NCBI RefSeq assembly: GCF_019430945.1
Contig: NZ_JAHYCB010000003.1
Coordinates: forward strand, 310,001 to 374,000
From: Neorhizobium populisoli
GTDB lineage: Bacteria > Pseudomonadota > Alphaproteobacteria > Rhizobiales > Rhizobiaceae
DNA: 64,000 bases
Reading direction: 5' to 3'
Shown here in pieces: positions 47,565 through 56,395 of this stretch (positions are counted from its first letter, which is position 1; every line of letters begins with the position of its first letter). The translations under genes were made by a program, and so were the position numbers. Below the pieces are notes generated by a model. That model was not told where the DNA came from and did not search any database. It saw only the letters and a program-made list of their open reading frames with translations.

Positions 47565-47942
47565 TCAATCCACCTTCCGAAAAGCACGGCTGGATATCGA
47601 AATGGGATTCTGGCACGGGTCTTTCGCATTGGCGTAGACATAACCGTCCGCCTTGTGGATCGAGCCGAAATCGAGACCCTTTACCTTCGCCTGACGGCAG
47701 AAACCTTCGACATCCTCGACATCAAAGGCCAGCTTCACCAGTGATTGCCCCATTTTCTGGCTCTTCGCAGCCGGGTGCAGCATGATGTTCGCCCCGCCAT
47801 CCTGCGCGACGAGTTCGACGATCCGGTCGCCCGGCAGCCGCAGCGCCCGAAACCCGAAATGCGTCTCATAGAAGAGAGCCATTTCCTCGACGTCTCTGAC
47901 ATAAATCACCAGTCTGCCAAGCGGCACCGCTTTCACCTCCAT
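47565..47942 (-). CDS. VOC-family (glyoxalase/bleomycin-resistance fold) protein
   Basis: A 125-residue single-module protein. It has the paired beta-alpha-beta pattern of the VOC fold: RLVIYVRDVEEMALFYETHFGFRAL and SLVKLAFDVEDVEGFCRQAKVKGLDF, ending YVYANAKDPCQNPISI. Metal ligands of glyoxalase I are not all evident, so catalysis is uncertain. ATG 47942 (MEVKAVPLG) has AGGTGAG upstream; a GTG twelve bases earlier is less likely. Confidence 0.85.
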   Translation of the reverse strand: MEVKAVPLGRLVIYVRDVEEMALFYETHFGFRALRLPGDRIVELVAQDGGANIMLHPAAKSQKMGQSLVKLAFDVEDVEGFCRQAKVKGLDFGSIHKADGYVYANAKDPCQNPISISSRAFRKVD

Positions 47943-48094
47943 CGGTCGTCTCACCTACGCAATTCACCGGTATTGTCTGCAAGCGACATACTCTGATTCC
48001 GCCTTGCATTATTCTCGTGCAGCGCACAAAATCCATGCAACGATGACGGATCGGTCAAATCCAAAGGCCGGCGCAAGGGGTACGAAGGGTCAGT

Positions 48095-51000
48095 ATGTCG
48101 ATCAAGGCGAGTATCTACCACCTCACCCATTATATCTACGACAAGCCCGTCCGCCTTGGACCGCAAATCATCCGCCTCAAGCCCGCTGCCCATTCCCGCA
48201 CCAAGGTCTTGAGCCATTCGCTGAAGGTCACGCCCGAAAATCATTTCGTGAATCTGCAGCAGGACCCTTACGGCAATTATCTCGCCCGGTACGTCTTCCC
48301 GGACCCGGTCACCGAGTTCAAGATCGAGGTCGATCTCGTTGCTGACATGACGGTCTACAATCCCTTCGACTTCTTCGTCGAGGAACACGCGACCAGGTGG
48401 CCTTTCGAATATCCGGAAACGCTCGTCGAAGACCTCTCCATATACCGCAAGCCTGAGCCGGCGACGCCGCTCCTCAAGGCCTTTCTCGAAACGCTCGACT
48501 GGACGCCGGACCAGCCGACGGTTGACATGATCGTCGCGCTCAATGCCCGCCTCCAACAGGAAATCGGCTACGTCATCCGGATGGAGCCTGGCGTACAGGA
48601 GCCGGAGGAAACGCTTGCCGCCGCCAAGGGCTCCTGCCGGGATACGAGCTGGCTCTTGGTCCAGATTCTGCGGCATATGGGTTTCGCAGCCCGCTTCACC
48701 TCCGGCTACCTGATCCAGTTGACGCCGGACCTGAAAGCGCTCGATGGCCCGTCCGGCACGGAAGTCGATTTCACCGACCTGCATGCCTGGTGCGAAGTCT
48801 ATCTGCCCGGCGCCGGCTGGGTGGGCCTCGACCCGACCTCCGGCCTGCTGACCGGCGAAAGCCATATTCCGCTCTCTGCAACACCCCATTATCGCAACGC
48901 CGCGCCGATCTCCGGCGGCTTCTATGGCGAGGCGGAAACCTCGTTCGAGTTCGACATGAAAGTGTCGCGCGTTGCCGAACATCCGCGCATCACCAAGCCT
49001 TTTTCGGACGAAAGCTGGGATGCTCTGAACGATCTCGGCGAGCAGGTCGACCGCGTATTGTCGGCACAGGACGTCCGCCTCACCATGGGCGGCGAGCCGA
49101 CCTTCGTGTCTATCGACGATTTCCAATCGGAAGAATGGAATACGGCCGCCGTCGGCCCGACCAAGCGCGACAAGGCCGATATCCTGATCCGCAAACTGCG
49201 CGAGAAATTCGCGCCGGGCGGCTTCCTGCATTACGGACAGGGCAAATGGTACCCGGGCGAAAGCCTGCCGCGCTGGACCTTCTCGCTTTATTGGCGCAAG
49301 GACGGCAAGCCGATCTGGCAAGATCCGGACCTGATTGCCGCCGAAGGCAAGGACACGAACGTTACCGCGAAAGAGGCGGAAGAATTGATCGTCGCGATAG
49401 CCTCCGAGCTGGATATCGAGAGCGATATGGTCATCCCGGCCTTCGAGGATCCGGCGGAGTGGATCATCAAGGAGGGCAGCCTTCCCGAAAATGTCGATCC
49501 GTCCAACTCCAAGCTGGAAAGCCCTGAGGAACGCGCCCGCATCGCCAAGGTGTTCGAACGTGGCCTCACCGTGCCGACTGGTTACATCCTTCCCGTTCAG
49601 GCGTGGAATGCGAGAGCCGGCGGACGCCGCTGGGTGAGCGAGCGCTGGCGCACCCGGCGCGGCAAGATCTTCCTTATCCCCGGCGACAGCCCGATCGGCT
49701 TCCGAATGCCGCTCGGCACCCTCCCCTACGTTCCGCCCTCGCAATATCCCTATATCCACCAGGCGGACCCCTCGATCCCCCGCGAGCCCTTGCCGGACTA
49801 CAGCGCGCCGGGCCGCGCCATGGCCGAGGCATCGCGCAAGACGAGCGACCCCCAGCAGGACCGCAACGAGCAGAATATCACCGGCTCGGCGGGCGATATC
49901 AGGGGCGCCGTCCGCACCGCCATGAGCGTCGAGCCGCGCGATGGCCGGCTTTGCGTCTTCATGCCGCCGGTCGAACGGATCGAGGATTATCTCGATCTCA
50001 TCGCCGCCGCCGAAAGGGCCGCGCAACAGATCGGCCTGCCGATCCATATCGAGGGTTACACGCCCCCGCAGGACGAACGCATCAACGTGATGCGCGTGGC
50101 CCCAGATCCCGGCGTCATCGAGGTCAACATCCATCCTGCCTCGAACTGGAACGAATGCGTGGCAATTACCACCGCGGTCTACGACGAGGCACGCCAGACC
50201 CGTCTCGGTGCCGACAAGTTCATGATCGATGGCCGCCACACCGGCACGGGCGGTGGCAACCATGTGGTGGTCGGCGGCAGCAATCCGAATGACAGCCCGT
50301 TCCTGCGTCGCCCGGATCTGCTGAAGAGCCTGATCCTGCATTGGCAGCGCCATCCGTCGCTGTCCTACCTGTTCTCCGGCATGTTCATCGGCCCGACCAG
50401 CCAGGCGCCTCGCGTCGACGAGGCCCGCCACGACACGCTTTACGAGCTCGAAATCGCCATGTCGCAGGTGCCTGCCCCCGGACAGGGCCAGCCACCGCTG
50501 CCCTGGCTGGTCGACCGCCTGTTCCGCAACCTCCTGACCGATGTTTCCGGCAATACGCATCGTTCGGAAATCTGCATCGACAAGCTCTTCTCTCCGGATG
50601 GTCCGACCGGCCGGCTCGGGCTGGTCGAGTTCCGCGGTTTCGAAATGCCGCCGAATGCCCGCATGTCGCTCGCCCAGCAATTGCTGGTCCGCGCCTTGAT
50701 TGCCCGGTTCTGGAAGAACCCGGCTCAAGGCAAATTCGTGCGCTGGGGCACAGCCCTTGCCGACCGCTTCATGCTCTCCCACTATGTATGGGCCGACTTG
50801 CTGGAAGTTCTGCAGGATCTGCGTGAAAACGGCTTTGATTTCCGGCCGGAATGGTTCGAGGCGCAGCTTGAATTCCGCTTCCCTTTCTGCGGCGAGGTCC
50901 AATATGAGGGCGCCAAGCTCGAATTGCGGCAGGCTCTGGAGCCGTGGCATGTCATGGGCGAGGAAGGGGCGATCGGCGGCACGGTGCGCTATGTCGATTC

Positions 51001-51427
51001 GTCGGTCGAACGTATGCAGGTACGGCTCGATACCGCCAATCCGGAGCGCTATACCGTCGCCTGCAATGGCCGCGCGGTGCCTCTGAAGGAGACTGGCACG
51101 GCCGGCGTTTCGGTCGCCGGCGTCCGCTTCAAGGCATGGCAGCCGGCCTCGGGCCTGCACCCGGTTCTGCCGGTTAATACGCCGCTCACATTCGATGTCT
51201 ATGATACGTGGTCCGGCCGATCTGTGGGCGGCTGCAGATACCATGTTGCCCATCCGGGCGGTCGCAATTATGAGACTTTCCCGGTCAACGGCAACGAGGC
51301 GGAAGCACGCCGGCTTGCCCGGTTCGAGCCATGGGGTCACACGGCGGGGCGTTATGCGCTCTCCGCCGAAACGCCATCGCCGGAATTTCCGCTGACGCTT
51401 GATCTGCGCCGGCCGGCAGGTGTGTAG
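48095..51427 (+). CDS. transglutaminase-like protease fused to DUF2126 (predicted amide-bond ligase)
   Basis: A 1110-residue cytoplasmic protein. Residues 1-85 are the transglutaminase N-terminal beta domain, and 150-260 the core with Cys in [17 protein letters not shown], His in [15 protein letters not shown] and Asp in GLDPTSG. From about 290 to 1100 it is DUF2126, starting [15 protein letters not shown], with [14 protein letters not shown] and the end [23 protein letters not shown]. The glycine-rich segment recalls glutamine-synthetase/GCS2-type COOH-NH2 ligases, a proposed class for DUF2126. It begins a three-gene operon; AAGGG precedes the ATG. Confidence 0.88.
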   Translation: MSIKASIYHLTHYIYDKPVRLGPQIIRLKPAAHSRTKVLSHSLKVTPENHFVNLQQDPYGNYLARYVFPDPVTEFKIEVDLVADMTVYNPFDFFVEEHATRWPFEYPETLVEDLSIYRKPEPATPLLKAFLETLDWTPDQPTVDMIVALNARLQQEIGYVIRMEPGVQEPEETLAAAKGSCRDTSWLLVQILRHMGFAARFTSGYLIQLTPDLKALDGPSGTEVDFTDLHAWCEVYLPGAGWVGLDPTSGLLTGESHIPLSATPHYRNAAPISGGFYGEAETSFEFDMKVSRVAEHPRITKPFSDESWDALNDLGEQVDRVLSAQDVRLTMGGEPTFVSIDDFQSEEWNTAAVGPTKRDKADILIRKLREKFAPGGFLHYGQGKWYPGESLPRWTFSLYWRKDGKPIWQDPDLIAAEGKDTNVTAKEAEELIVAIASELDIESDMVIPAFEDPAEWIIKEGSLPENVDPSNSKLESPEERARIAKVFERGLTVPTGYILPVQAWNARAGGRRWVSERWRTRRGKIFLIPGDSPIGFRMPLGTLPYVPPSQYPYIHQADPSIPREPLPDYSAPGRAMAEASRKTSDPQQDRNEQNITGSAGDIRGAVRTAMSVEPRDGRLCVFMPPVERIEDYLDLIAAAERAAQQIGLPIHIEGYTPPQDERINVMRVAPDPGVIEVNIHPASNWNECVAITTAVYDEARQTRLGADKFMIDGRHTGTGGGNHVVVGGSNPNDSPFLRRPDLLKSLILHWQRHPSLSYLFSGMFIGPTSQAPRVDEARHDTLYELEIAMSQVPAPGQGQPPLPWLVDRLFRNLLTDVSGNTHRSEICIDKLFSPDGPTGRLGLVEFRGFEMPPNARMSLAQQLLVRALIARFWKNPAQGKFVRWGTALADRFMLSHYVWADLLEVLQDLRENGFDFRPEWFEAQLEFRFPFCGEVQYEGAKLELRQALEPWHVMGEEGAIGGTVRYVDSSVERMQVRLDTANPERYTVACNGRAVPLKETGTAGVSVAGVRFKAWQPASGLHPVLPVNTPLTFDVYDTWSGRSVGGCRYHVAHPGGRNYETFPVNGNEAEARRLARFEPWGHTAGRYALSAETPSPEFPLTLDLRRPAGV

Positions 51428-51450
51428 AACTAGAGGTGTAAGAAACGTCG

Positions 51451-53862
51451 ATGTCCAAAGGGCCGGCAACAGAACGGGTAGCTGAAGGGGAGGTCGGCAT
51501 CGACCCTATCCTCGGTTATGCGGCCTTGCCCGGAATCGCCGATGAGATGGTGGATGCCACCGGCCAGATCCGGCCGGTCTGGCGCAATCTCATCAATCAC
51601 CTGAGCCGCCTGACCGAAGGCGAACTGCACGAGCGTTTTGCCCGTGCCGACCGTTATCTTCGCGACGCCGGCGTCTTCTATCGCACCTACGGAGCCCAGG
51701 GCAGTGGCGAGCGCAACTGGCCGATCAGCCATATTCCCGTCCTGATCGACGGCAAAGAGTGGGAGACGGTCTGCAAAGGCCTCACCCAGCGCGCCGATCT
51801 TCTGGAAACCCTGATCGCCGATATCTACGGCGAAAACCGGCTGGTGCAGGAGGGCATCCTGCCCCCGGCATTGATCGCCGGCAATTCGGAATTCCTGCGC
51901 CCGCTGGTCGGCGTCAAACCGGTCGGCGGCCATTACCTGCATTTCTGCTCCTTCGAGGTCGGCCGCGGCCCAGACGGCAATTGGTGGGTTCTGGCCGACC
52001 GCACGCAGGCGCCTTCCGGTGCCGGTTTCGCGCTGGAAAACCGCGTTGCGACGACCCGCGCCTTTTCCGATCTTTATGCCGAAAGCCATGTGCATCGCCT
52101 CGCCTCCTTCTTCGGCGCCTTCCGCGATGCGCTTCAGGGGCACAAGCAATATCCGGAGGACCGTATCGCGGTTCTGTCTCCCGGCCCGGCCAACGAGACC
52201 TATTTCGAACACGCCTATATTGCCCGCTATCTCGGCTTCATGCTGCTCGAAGGCGAAGATCTGACCGTCGTCAACAATCGCGTCATGGTCCGCACCGTCG
52301 CGGGCCTGAAGCCGATCGGCGTGCTCTGGCGTCGCCTCGACGCTTCCTATGCCGATCCGCTGGAATTGAACCAGAACTCCCATATCGGCACGCCCGGCAT
52401 GGTCGAGGCGCTACGCTCCGGCGCCGTTACCTTCGTCAACGCGCTCGGCTCCGGCATTCTGGAAACCCGCGCCCTCCTCGCCTTCATGCCGACCGTCTGT
52501 CGCAGACTGCTCGGCGAAGATCTGATCATGCCGTCGATCGCCACCTGGTGGTGCGGCCAGAAGACCGAGCGGGAGCACGTCGCCAAGAATATCGAGCGGA
52601 TGGTTATCGGCCCATCCTATTCCCGCCTGCCCTTCTTCGACGACAACGGCCAGTCCGTCCTCGGCTCGTCGCTCCGCAAAACCGCCAAGGATACGGTCGG
52701 CGAGTGGCTGACGAATGAGGGGGCCAAGCTGGTCGGCCAGGAAGTTGTGACGCTTTCGACCACCCCGGCCTATGTCGATGGCAAGCTTGTTCCGCGGGCG
52801 ATGTCGCTGCGCGTCTTTGCCGCCCGCACCGAAAGCGGCTGGCAGATCATGCCGGGCGGTTTTGCCCGGATCGGCTCCGGCGATGATGTGGCGGCGATCG
52901 CCATGCAGGCCGGCGGCACCGCTGCCGACGTCTGGATCGTCTCCGACAAGCCGGTCGCCAAACCGTCGCTGCTGCCGCCGGAAGAAAGCTTCACCCGTAA
53001 CATGCCGGGTTCGCTCCCGAGCCGCGCAGCCGATAACCTGTTCTGGCTCGGCCGTTATATCGAGCGCGCCGAAGGAGCGCTGCGCATCCTGCGCGCCTGG
53101 CATCTGCGCTACGCGGAATCCGCCGATCCGAACGCCCCGCTGCTCGCCGATATCACCCGTTACCTGAAGGGCATCGATATCGAGATGACCAAGGCGGTGC
53201 CGACGCCGCTCCTGCGCAATATCGACAGCGCGATCTACTCTGCCAGCAACCTGCGTGACCGCTTCTCGCCGGATGGTTGGCTGGCGCTGACAGACCTGTC
53301 GAAAACCGCCCGCCGTTTCCATGAAAAGGTGCGGCCGGGCGACGACGCAGCGCATGCCATGACCGTGCTTCTCCGCAAGCTCGCGGGCTTTGCCGGCCTC
53401 GTGCATGAAAACATGTATCGCTTCATGGGCTGGCGTTTCCTGTCGATCGGTCGCCACCTGGAACGCGGCATGCATATGACCCGCCTGCTCGGCCACATGT
53501 CCGGCCCGGATGCGCCGGACGGTTCACTCGATATGCTCATCGAGATCGGCGATAGCGTCATGACCCACCGCCGCCGCTATAACGTCAATACCGCCCGCCT
53601 GACGGTTGCCGACCTTCTGGCGCTCGATCCGCTCAATCCGCGCTCGATCCTTTTCCAGCTGAACGAGATCCGTAACGAGGTGGAGCAACTGCCGAACGCT
53701 TACGTGAACGGCCAGATGTCACCGTTCTATCGTGAAGCGTTGCGCCTGCATTCCGGCCTTGCCGTAATGACGCCGGAGGCGATGAATGAAGAGGTCTACC
53801 AGAAGCTCGAAAATGAGATGGAGAAGCTGTCCGACCTTCTCGGCCAGACTTACTTCAACTAA
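51451..53862 (+). CDS. circularly permuted ATP-grasp ligase fused to alpha-E domain
   Basis: An 803-residue fusion. Residues about 20-490 form the circularly permuted ATP-grasp type 2 domain (FYRTYGAQGSGERNWPISHIPVLI, VLADRTQAPSGAGFALENR, RVMVRTVAGLKPIGVLWRRLDASYADPLEL, LLGEDLIMPSIATWWCGQ). The alpha-E helical domain occupies about 510-800, with the signature LPSRAADNLFWLGRYIERAEGALRILRAW. It should form peptide-like amide bonds with ATP. In many bacteria the two domains are separate genes; here they are joined. It follows the DUF2126 gene by 23 bases. Confidence 0.9.
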   Translation: MSKGPATERVAEGEVGIDPILGYAALPGIADEMVDATGQIRPVWRNLINHLSRLTEGELHERFARADRYLRDAGVFYRTYGAQGSGERNWPISHIPVLIDGKEWETVCKGLTQRADLLETLIADIYGENRLVQEGILPPALIAGNSEFLRPLVGVKPVGGHYLHFCSFEVGRGPDGNWWVLADRTQAPSGAGFALENRVATTRAFSDLYAESHVHRLASFFGAFRDALQGHKQYPEDRIAVLSPGPANETYFEHAYIARYLGFMLLEGEDLTVVNNRVMVRTVAGLKPIGVLWRRLDASYADPLELNQNSHIGTPGMVEALRSGAVTFVNALGSGILETRALLAFMPTVCRRLLGEDLIMPSIATWWCGQKTEREHVAKNIERMVIGPSYSRLPFFDDNGQSVLGSSLRKTAKDTVGEWLTNEGAKLVGQEVVTLSTTPAYVDGKLVPRAMSLRVFAARTESGWQIMPGGFARIGSGDDVAAIAMQAGGTAADVWIVSDKPVAKPSLLPPEESFTRNMPGSLPSRAADNLFWLGRYIERAEGALRILRAWHLRYAESADPNAPLLADITRYLKGIDIEMTKAVPTPLLRNIDSAIYSASNLRDRFSPDGWLALTDLSKTARRFHEKVRPGDDAAHAMTVLLRKLAGFAGLVHENMYRFMGWRFLSIGRHLERGMHMTRLLGHMSGPDAPDGSLDMLIEIGDSVMTHRRRYNVNTARLTVADLLALDPLNPRSILFQLNEIRNEVEQLPNAYVNGQMSPFYREALRLHSGLAVMTPEAMNEEVYQKLENEMEKLSDLLGQTYFN

Positions 53863-53886
53863 CCTGGAAAGGGAGGAGAACCGCCC

Positions 53887-54768
53887 ATGCTCTACGATCT
53901 CTCCCTTCATATGGGCTATGTCTATGACGTGCCGGCGTCCGGCGCCCGCCATGTGATCCGCGTTCTGCCTCTTTCGCTGCCCGACCGGCAAAGGCTGATC
54001 GTCGGCTCCGTTACCGTCACACCGAATGCCGAGGAGAAGACGACCTTCATCGACTTCTTCGGCCAACAGGCGACATCCGTTCTGCTCCGCGCGCCGCATG
54101 AGCGTCTCGATATCCGTATGCAGGCACGCGTCCAGGTGGAAGCCCATTCGATGACCGCAGATTTCTCGCCGCTTCTCTGCAAGCTCGGCGAAGAGCTGGC
54201 GGAAGTCTGGTCGGTTGACCCGTCATCGCCGCATCATCTCGCTGCCCCCTCGCCGCGCCTGCCGGAGGACCCGCAGATCGCAGCCTATGCCAAGGAAGTC
54301 CTGAAACCCGGCCAGACGGTGCGGGAGGTCGCGCTGTCACTCTGTGCCCGCATCTACAGGGATTTCATATACGATCCGAAAGCGACCACGGTCGATACGA
54401 CGCCGAAGGAGGCTTTCCGGCTGAAACGCGGCGTCTGCCAGGATTTCGCGCATATCATGATCGTCGCGCTCCGCAGCCTCGGCATTCCGGCCGGCTACGT
54501 TTCCGGCTTCCTGCGCACCATTCCGCCGCCGGGCAAGGAACGGCTGGAAGGCGCCGACGCCATGCATGCCTGGGTGCGCGTCTGGTGTGGCGAAACCATG
54601 GGTTATATCGAACTCGATCCGACCAACAACATTCCAGCCGGCAGCGACCATATCGTCGTCGCCTATGGGCGCGACTATGCCGACATAGCGCCCGTCATCG
54701 GCGTATTGAAAGGCTACGGCAACCAGAAGGCCATCCAGGCGGTCGATGTCATTCCGTTGAAATCCTGA
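53887..54768 (+). CDS. transglutaminase-like cysteine protease/peptidase
   Basis: A 293-residue protein with a transglutaminase N-terminal domain (about 1-85) and core (about 150-240). The catalytic residues are visible: Cys in KRGVCQDFAHIMIVALRSLGIPAGYVSGFL, His in DAMHAWVRVWCGE and Asp in YIELDPTNN. Such bacterial enzymes usually cleave or transfer peptide bonds. It is the third gene of the operon, 24 bases after the ATP-grasp gene, with GGGAGGAG upstream. Confidence 0.92.
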   Translation: MLYDLSLHMGYVYDVPASGARHVIRVLPLSLPDRQRLIVGSVTVTPNAEEKTTFIDFFGQQATSVLLRAPHERLDIRMQARVQVEAHSMTADFSPLLCKLGEELAEVWSVDPSSPHHLAAPSPRLPEDPQIAAYAKEVLKPGQTVREVALSLCARIYRDFIYDPKATTVDTTPKEAFRLKRGVCQDFAHIMIVALRSLGIPAGYVSGFLRTIPPPGKERLEGADAMHAWVRVWCGETMGYIELDPTNNIPAGSDHIVVAYGRDYADIAPVIGVLKGYGNQKAIQAVDVIPLKS

Positions 54769-54901
54769 ATTATATTCGCTGAAGCGTATATTCTTGGGAA
54801 TCGCTAAAATTGCAGCGAACCGCTTAGGCCTTCCTACACTCGCACACGATAAAACTCCCTCACTCTGGTTCAAATGAATTGAACGGCTTTTGGGGACTAT
54901 C

Positions 54902-56170
54902 ATGGCGCATTCTCTCTTTCCGCAGCTGATGAAAGACCGCTCCGGCAATTTCGGTATCATGACGGCAATCATGCTTCCGGTTCTCCTGGCAGTTGCAGGC
55001 GTTGCGATCGACGTCACAAGCGCCGTGGAACAGAAGAGCCGGTTGCAGGGCCTGACCGATTCTGCAGCCCTCGCGGCCGCATCCTCCATGGCTGCCAAGG
55101 GGACCAATGAAGCCGACTCGAAAGAACTCGCCAAGGACTTCCTGGCCTCCCAGCTCATCGATTATGTAAAGACCGGCAAGGAGACGCCTGCAGAACTTGC
55201 GGCTCTCGACAAGGCGATCCGCGACGCCTCAACCGTCGACGTTAAGCAAACGACCGACACAGCCGGAAAAATCTTCGACGTCTCCATGACGAGCAGCTAC
55301 GACATGCCGCTCAATGCCATGACCAGCATGTTTGCCGGCAAGACCATGAAGGTGCAGGTGGCAAGCTCGGCAAGAAGCACCAGCGTTTCGGAAACTGCAA
55401 TTTCCATGTATCTGGCGCTGGATCGCTCCGGCTCCATGTCATTCGTGACCGATGAGAAGAACCCGCTTCTTTCGCTCTGCATCAACTACACGGAAACCAA
55501 CTGGGCATACCAGGCATACCTGCAGCCTTCGAACCCCTGTTATATCCGCAAGATTCAGGCTCTGCAGACTGCGGCAAGCGGCCTGTTCAAGTCGCTGAAC
55601 ACGTCCGACCCGAAGAACAACCTCGTGCGTGTCGGCGCTGTTTCCTACACGGACTCGACGCAGGCAGCGACGGGCATGCACTGGGGCACGACCTTCGCCT
55701 CGACCTATGTCAGCGCGCTTCCGTCCGTACCGACCGGCGGCACCGATGCAAGCGGCGCGATGCAGATTGCCTATGACGCGCTGAAGAAGACGAACACGAC
55801 TGAGGCGACAGCCCATCAGAGCAAGAGTCATTCCAACTTCCAGCGTTACATCCTTCTGATGACCGATGGCGAAATGACCGGCGGAAGCAGCAGCTGGAAC
55901 AGCGCGCTGGACAAGAAGGTCCGGGACCTTTGCGACAAGGCCAAGCTTGACGGCGATACCAACGGCAACGGCAAGATCGACGGCAGCGAACAGGGCATCA
56001 TCATCTTCACCGTGGCATTCATGGCGCCCAGCAAGGGCAAGGAACTTCTGAGCTACTGCGCCAGCGGCACCGAAAACTACTATCAGCCGACCAACATGCA
56101 GCAGCTGATCACCGACTTCGGCGAAATCGCCGAGAAAGCCGCCAAGACCACGACCCGCCTGACAAACTGA
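54902..56170 (+). CDS. Tad-like pilus-assembly protein with von Willebrand A domain and EF-hand-like loop
   Basis: A 422-residue protein. Its N-terminus (DRSGNFGIMTAIMLPVLLAVAGVAIDVTSAVEQKSRLQGLTDSAALAAA) is the TadG-type pseudopilin-like membrane helix. The von Willebrand A domain from about 172 to 415 carries the MIDAS motif DRSGSMS and GGTDASGAM. Residues about 352-363 read DTNGNGKIDGSE, a textbook EF-hand loop. No other tad/cpa gene is near. GGGGA precedes ATG 54902. Ca-dependent adhesion or a surface role is possible but inferred. Confidence 0.85.
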   Translation: MAHSLFPQLMKDRSGNFGIMTAIMLPVLLAVAGVAIDVTSAVEQKSRLQGLTDSAALAAASSMAAKGTNEADSKELAKDFLASQLIDYVKTGKETPAELAALDKAIRDASTVDVKQTTDTAGKIFDVSMTSSYDMPLNAMTSMFAGKTMKVQVASSARSTSVSETAISMYLALDRSGSMSFVTDEKNPLLSLCINYTETNWAYQAYLQPSNPCYIRKIQALQTAASGLFKSLNTSDPKNNLVRVGAVSYTDSTQAATGMHWGTTFASTYVSALPSVPTGGTDASGAMQIAYDALKKTNTTEATAHQSKSHSNFQRYILLMTDGEMTGGSSSWNSALDKKVRDLCDKAKLDGDTNGNGKIDGSEQGIIIFTVAFMAPSKGKELLSYCASGTENYYQPTNMQQLITDFGEIAEKAAKTTTRLTN

Positions 56171-56214
56171 TCGCCAAGATACACTGGTCCATCCAGGACA
56201 AGACGATCTTTTTA

Positions 56215-56246
56215 AAACGCTCCGCTTTCACCGGCGGGGCGTTTTG
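56215..56246 (+). terminator. terminator of the vWA gene
   Basis: AAAACGCTCCGC (56215-56226) pairs with GCGGGGCGTTTT (56235-56246) with one G-U pair, ending in a T-run. Confidence 0.88.
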
Positions 56247-56395
56247 CTGTTTGCGGCATCAAAACACTTGGGAACATGCAAAGATAAAACGATCATTGCA
56301 TCAGTGTCATAACGGTGCATAAACTGTCTCGCTACATCATGCCGGATGGACTGAATCGGACGCTATCACCTCGCTCCCCAGAAAGTTGGCGACTC

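Noticed and set aside
47951..51469. 1172-codon frame opposite the DUF2126 gene
   Set aside because: Its composition is Arg/Asp/Gly-rich antisense of a gene with clear conserved motifs. It is a shadow, as are similar long frames at 56636-58552 and 62332-63750.
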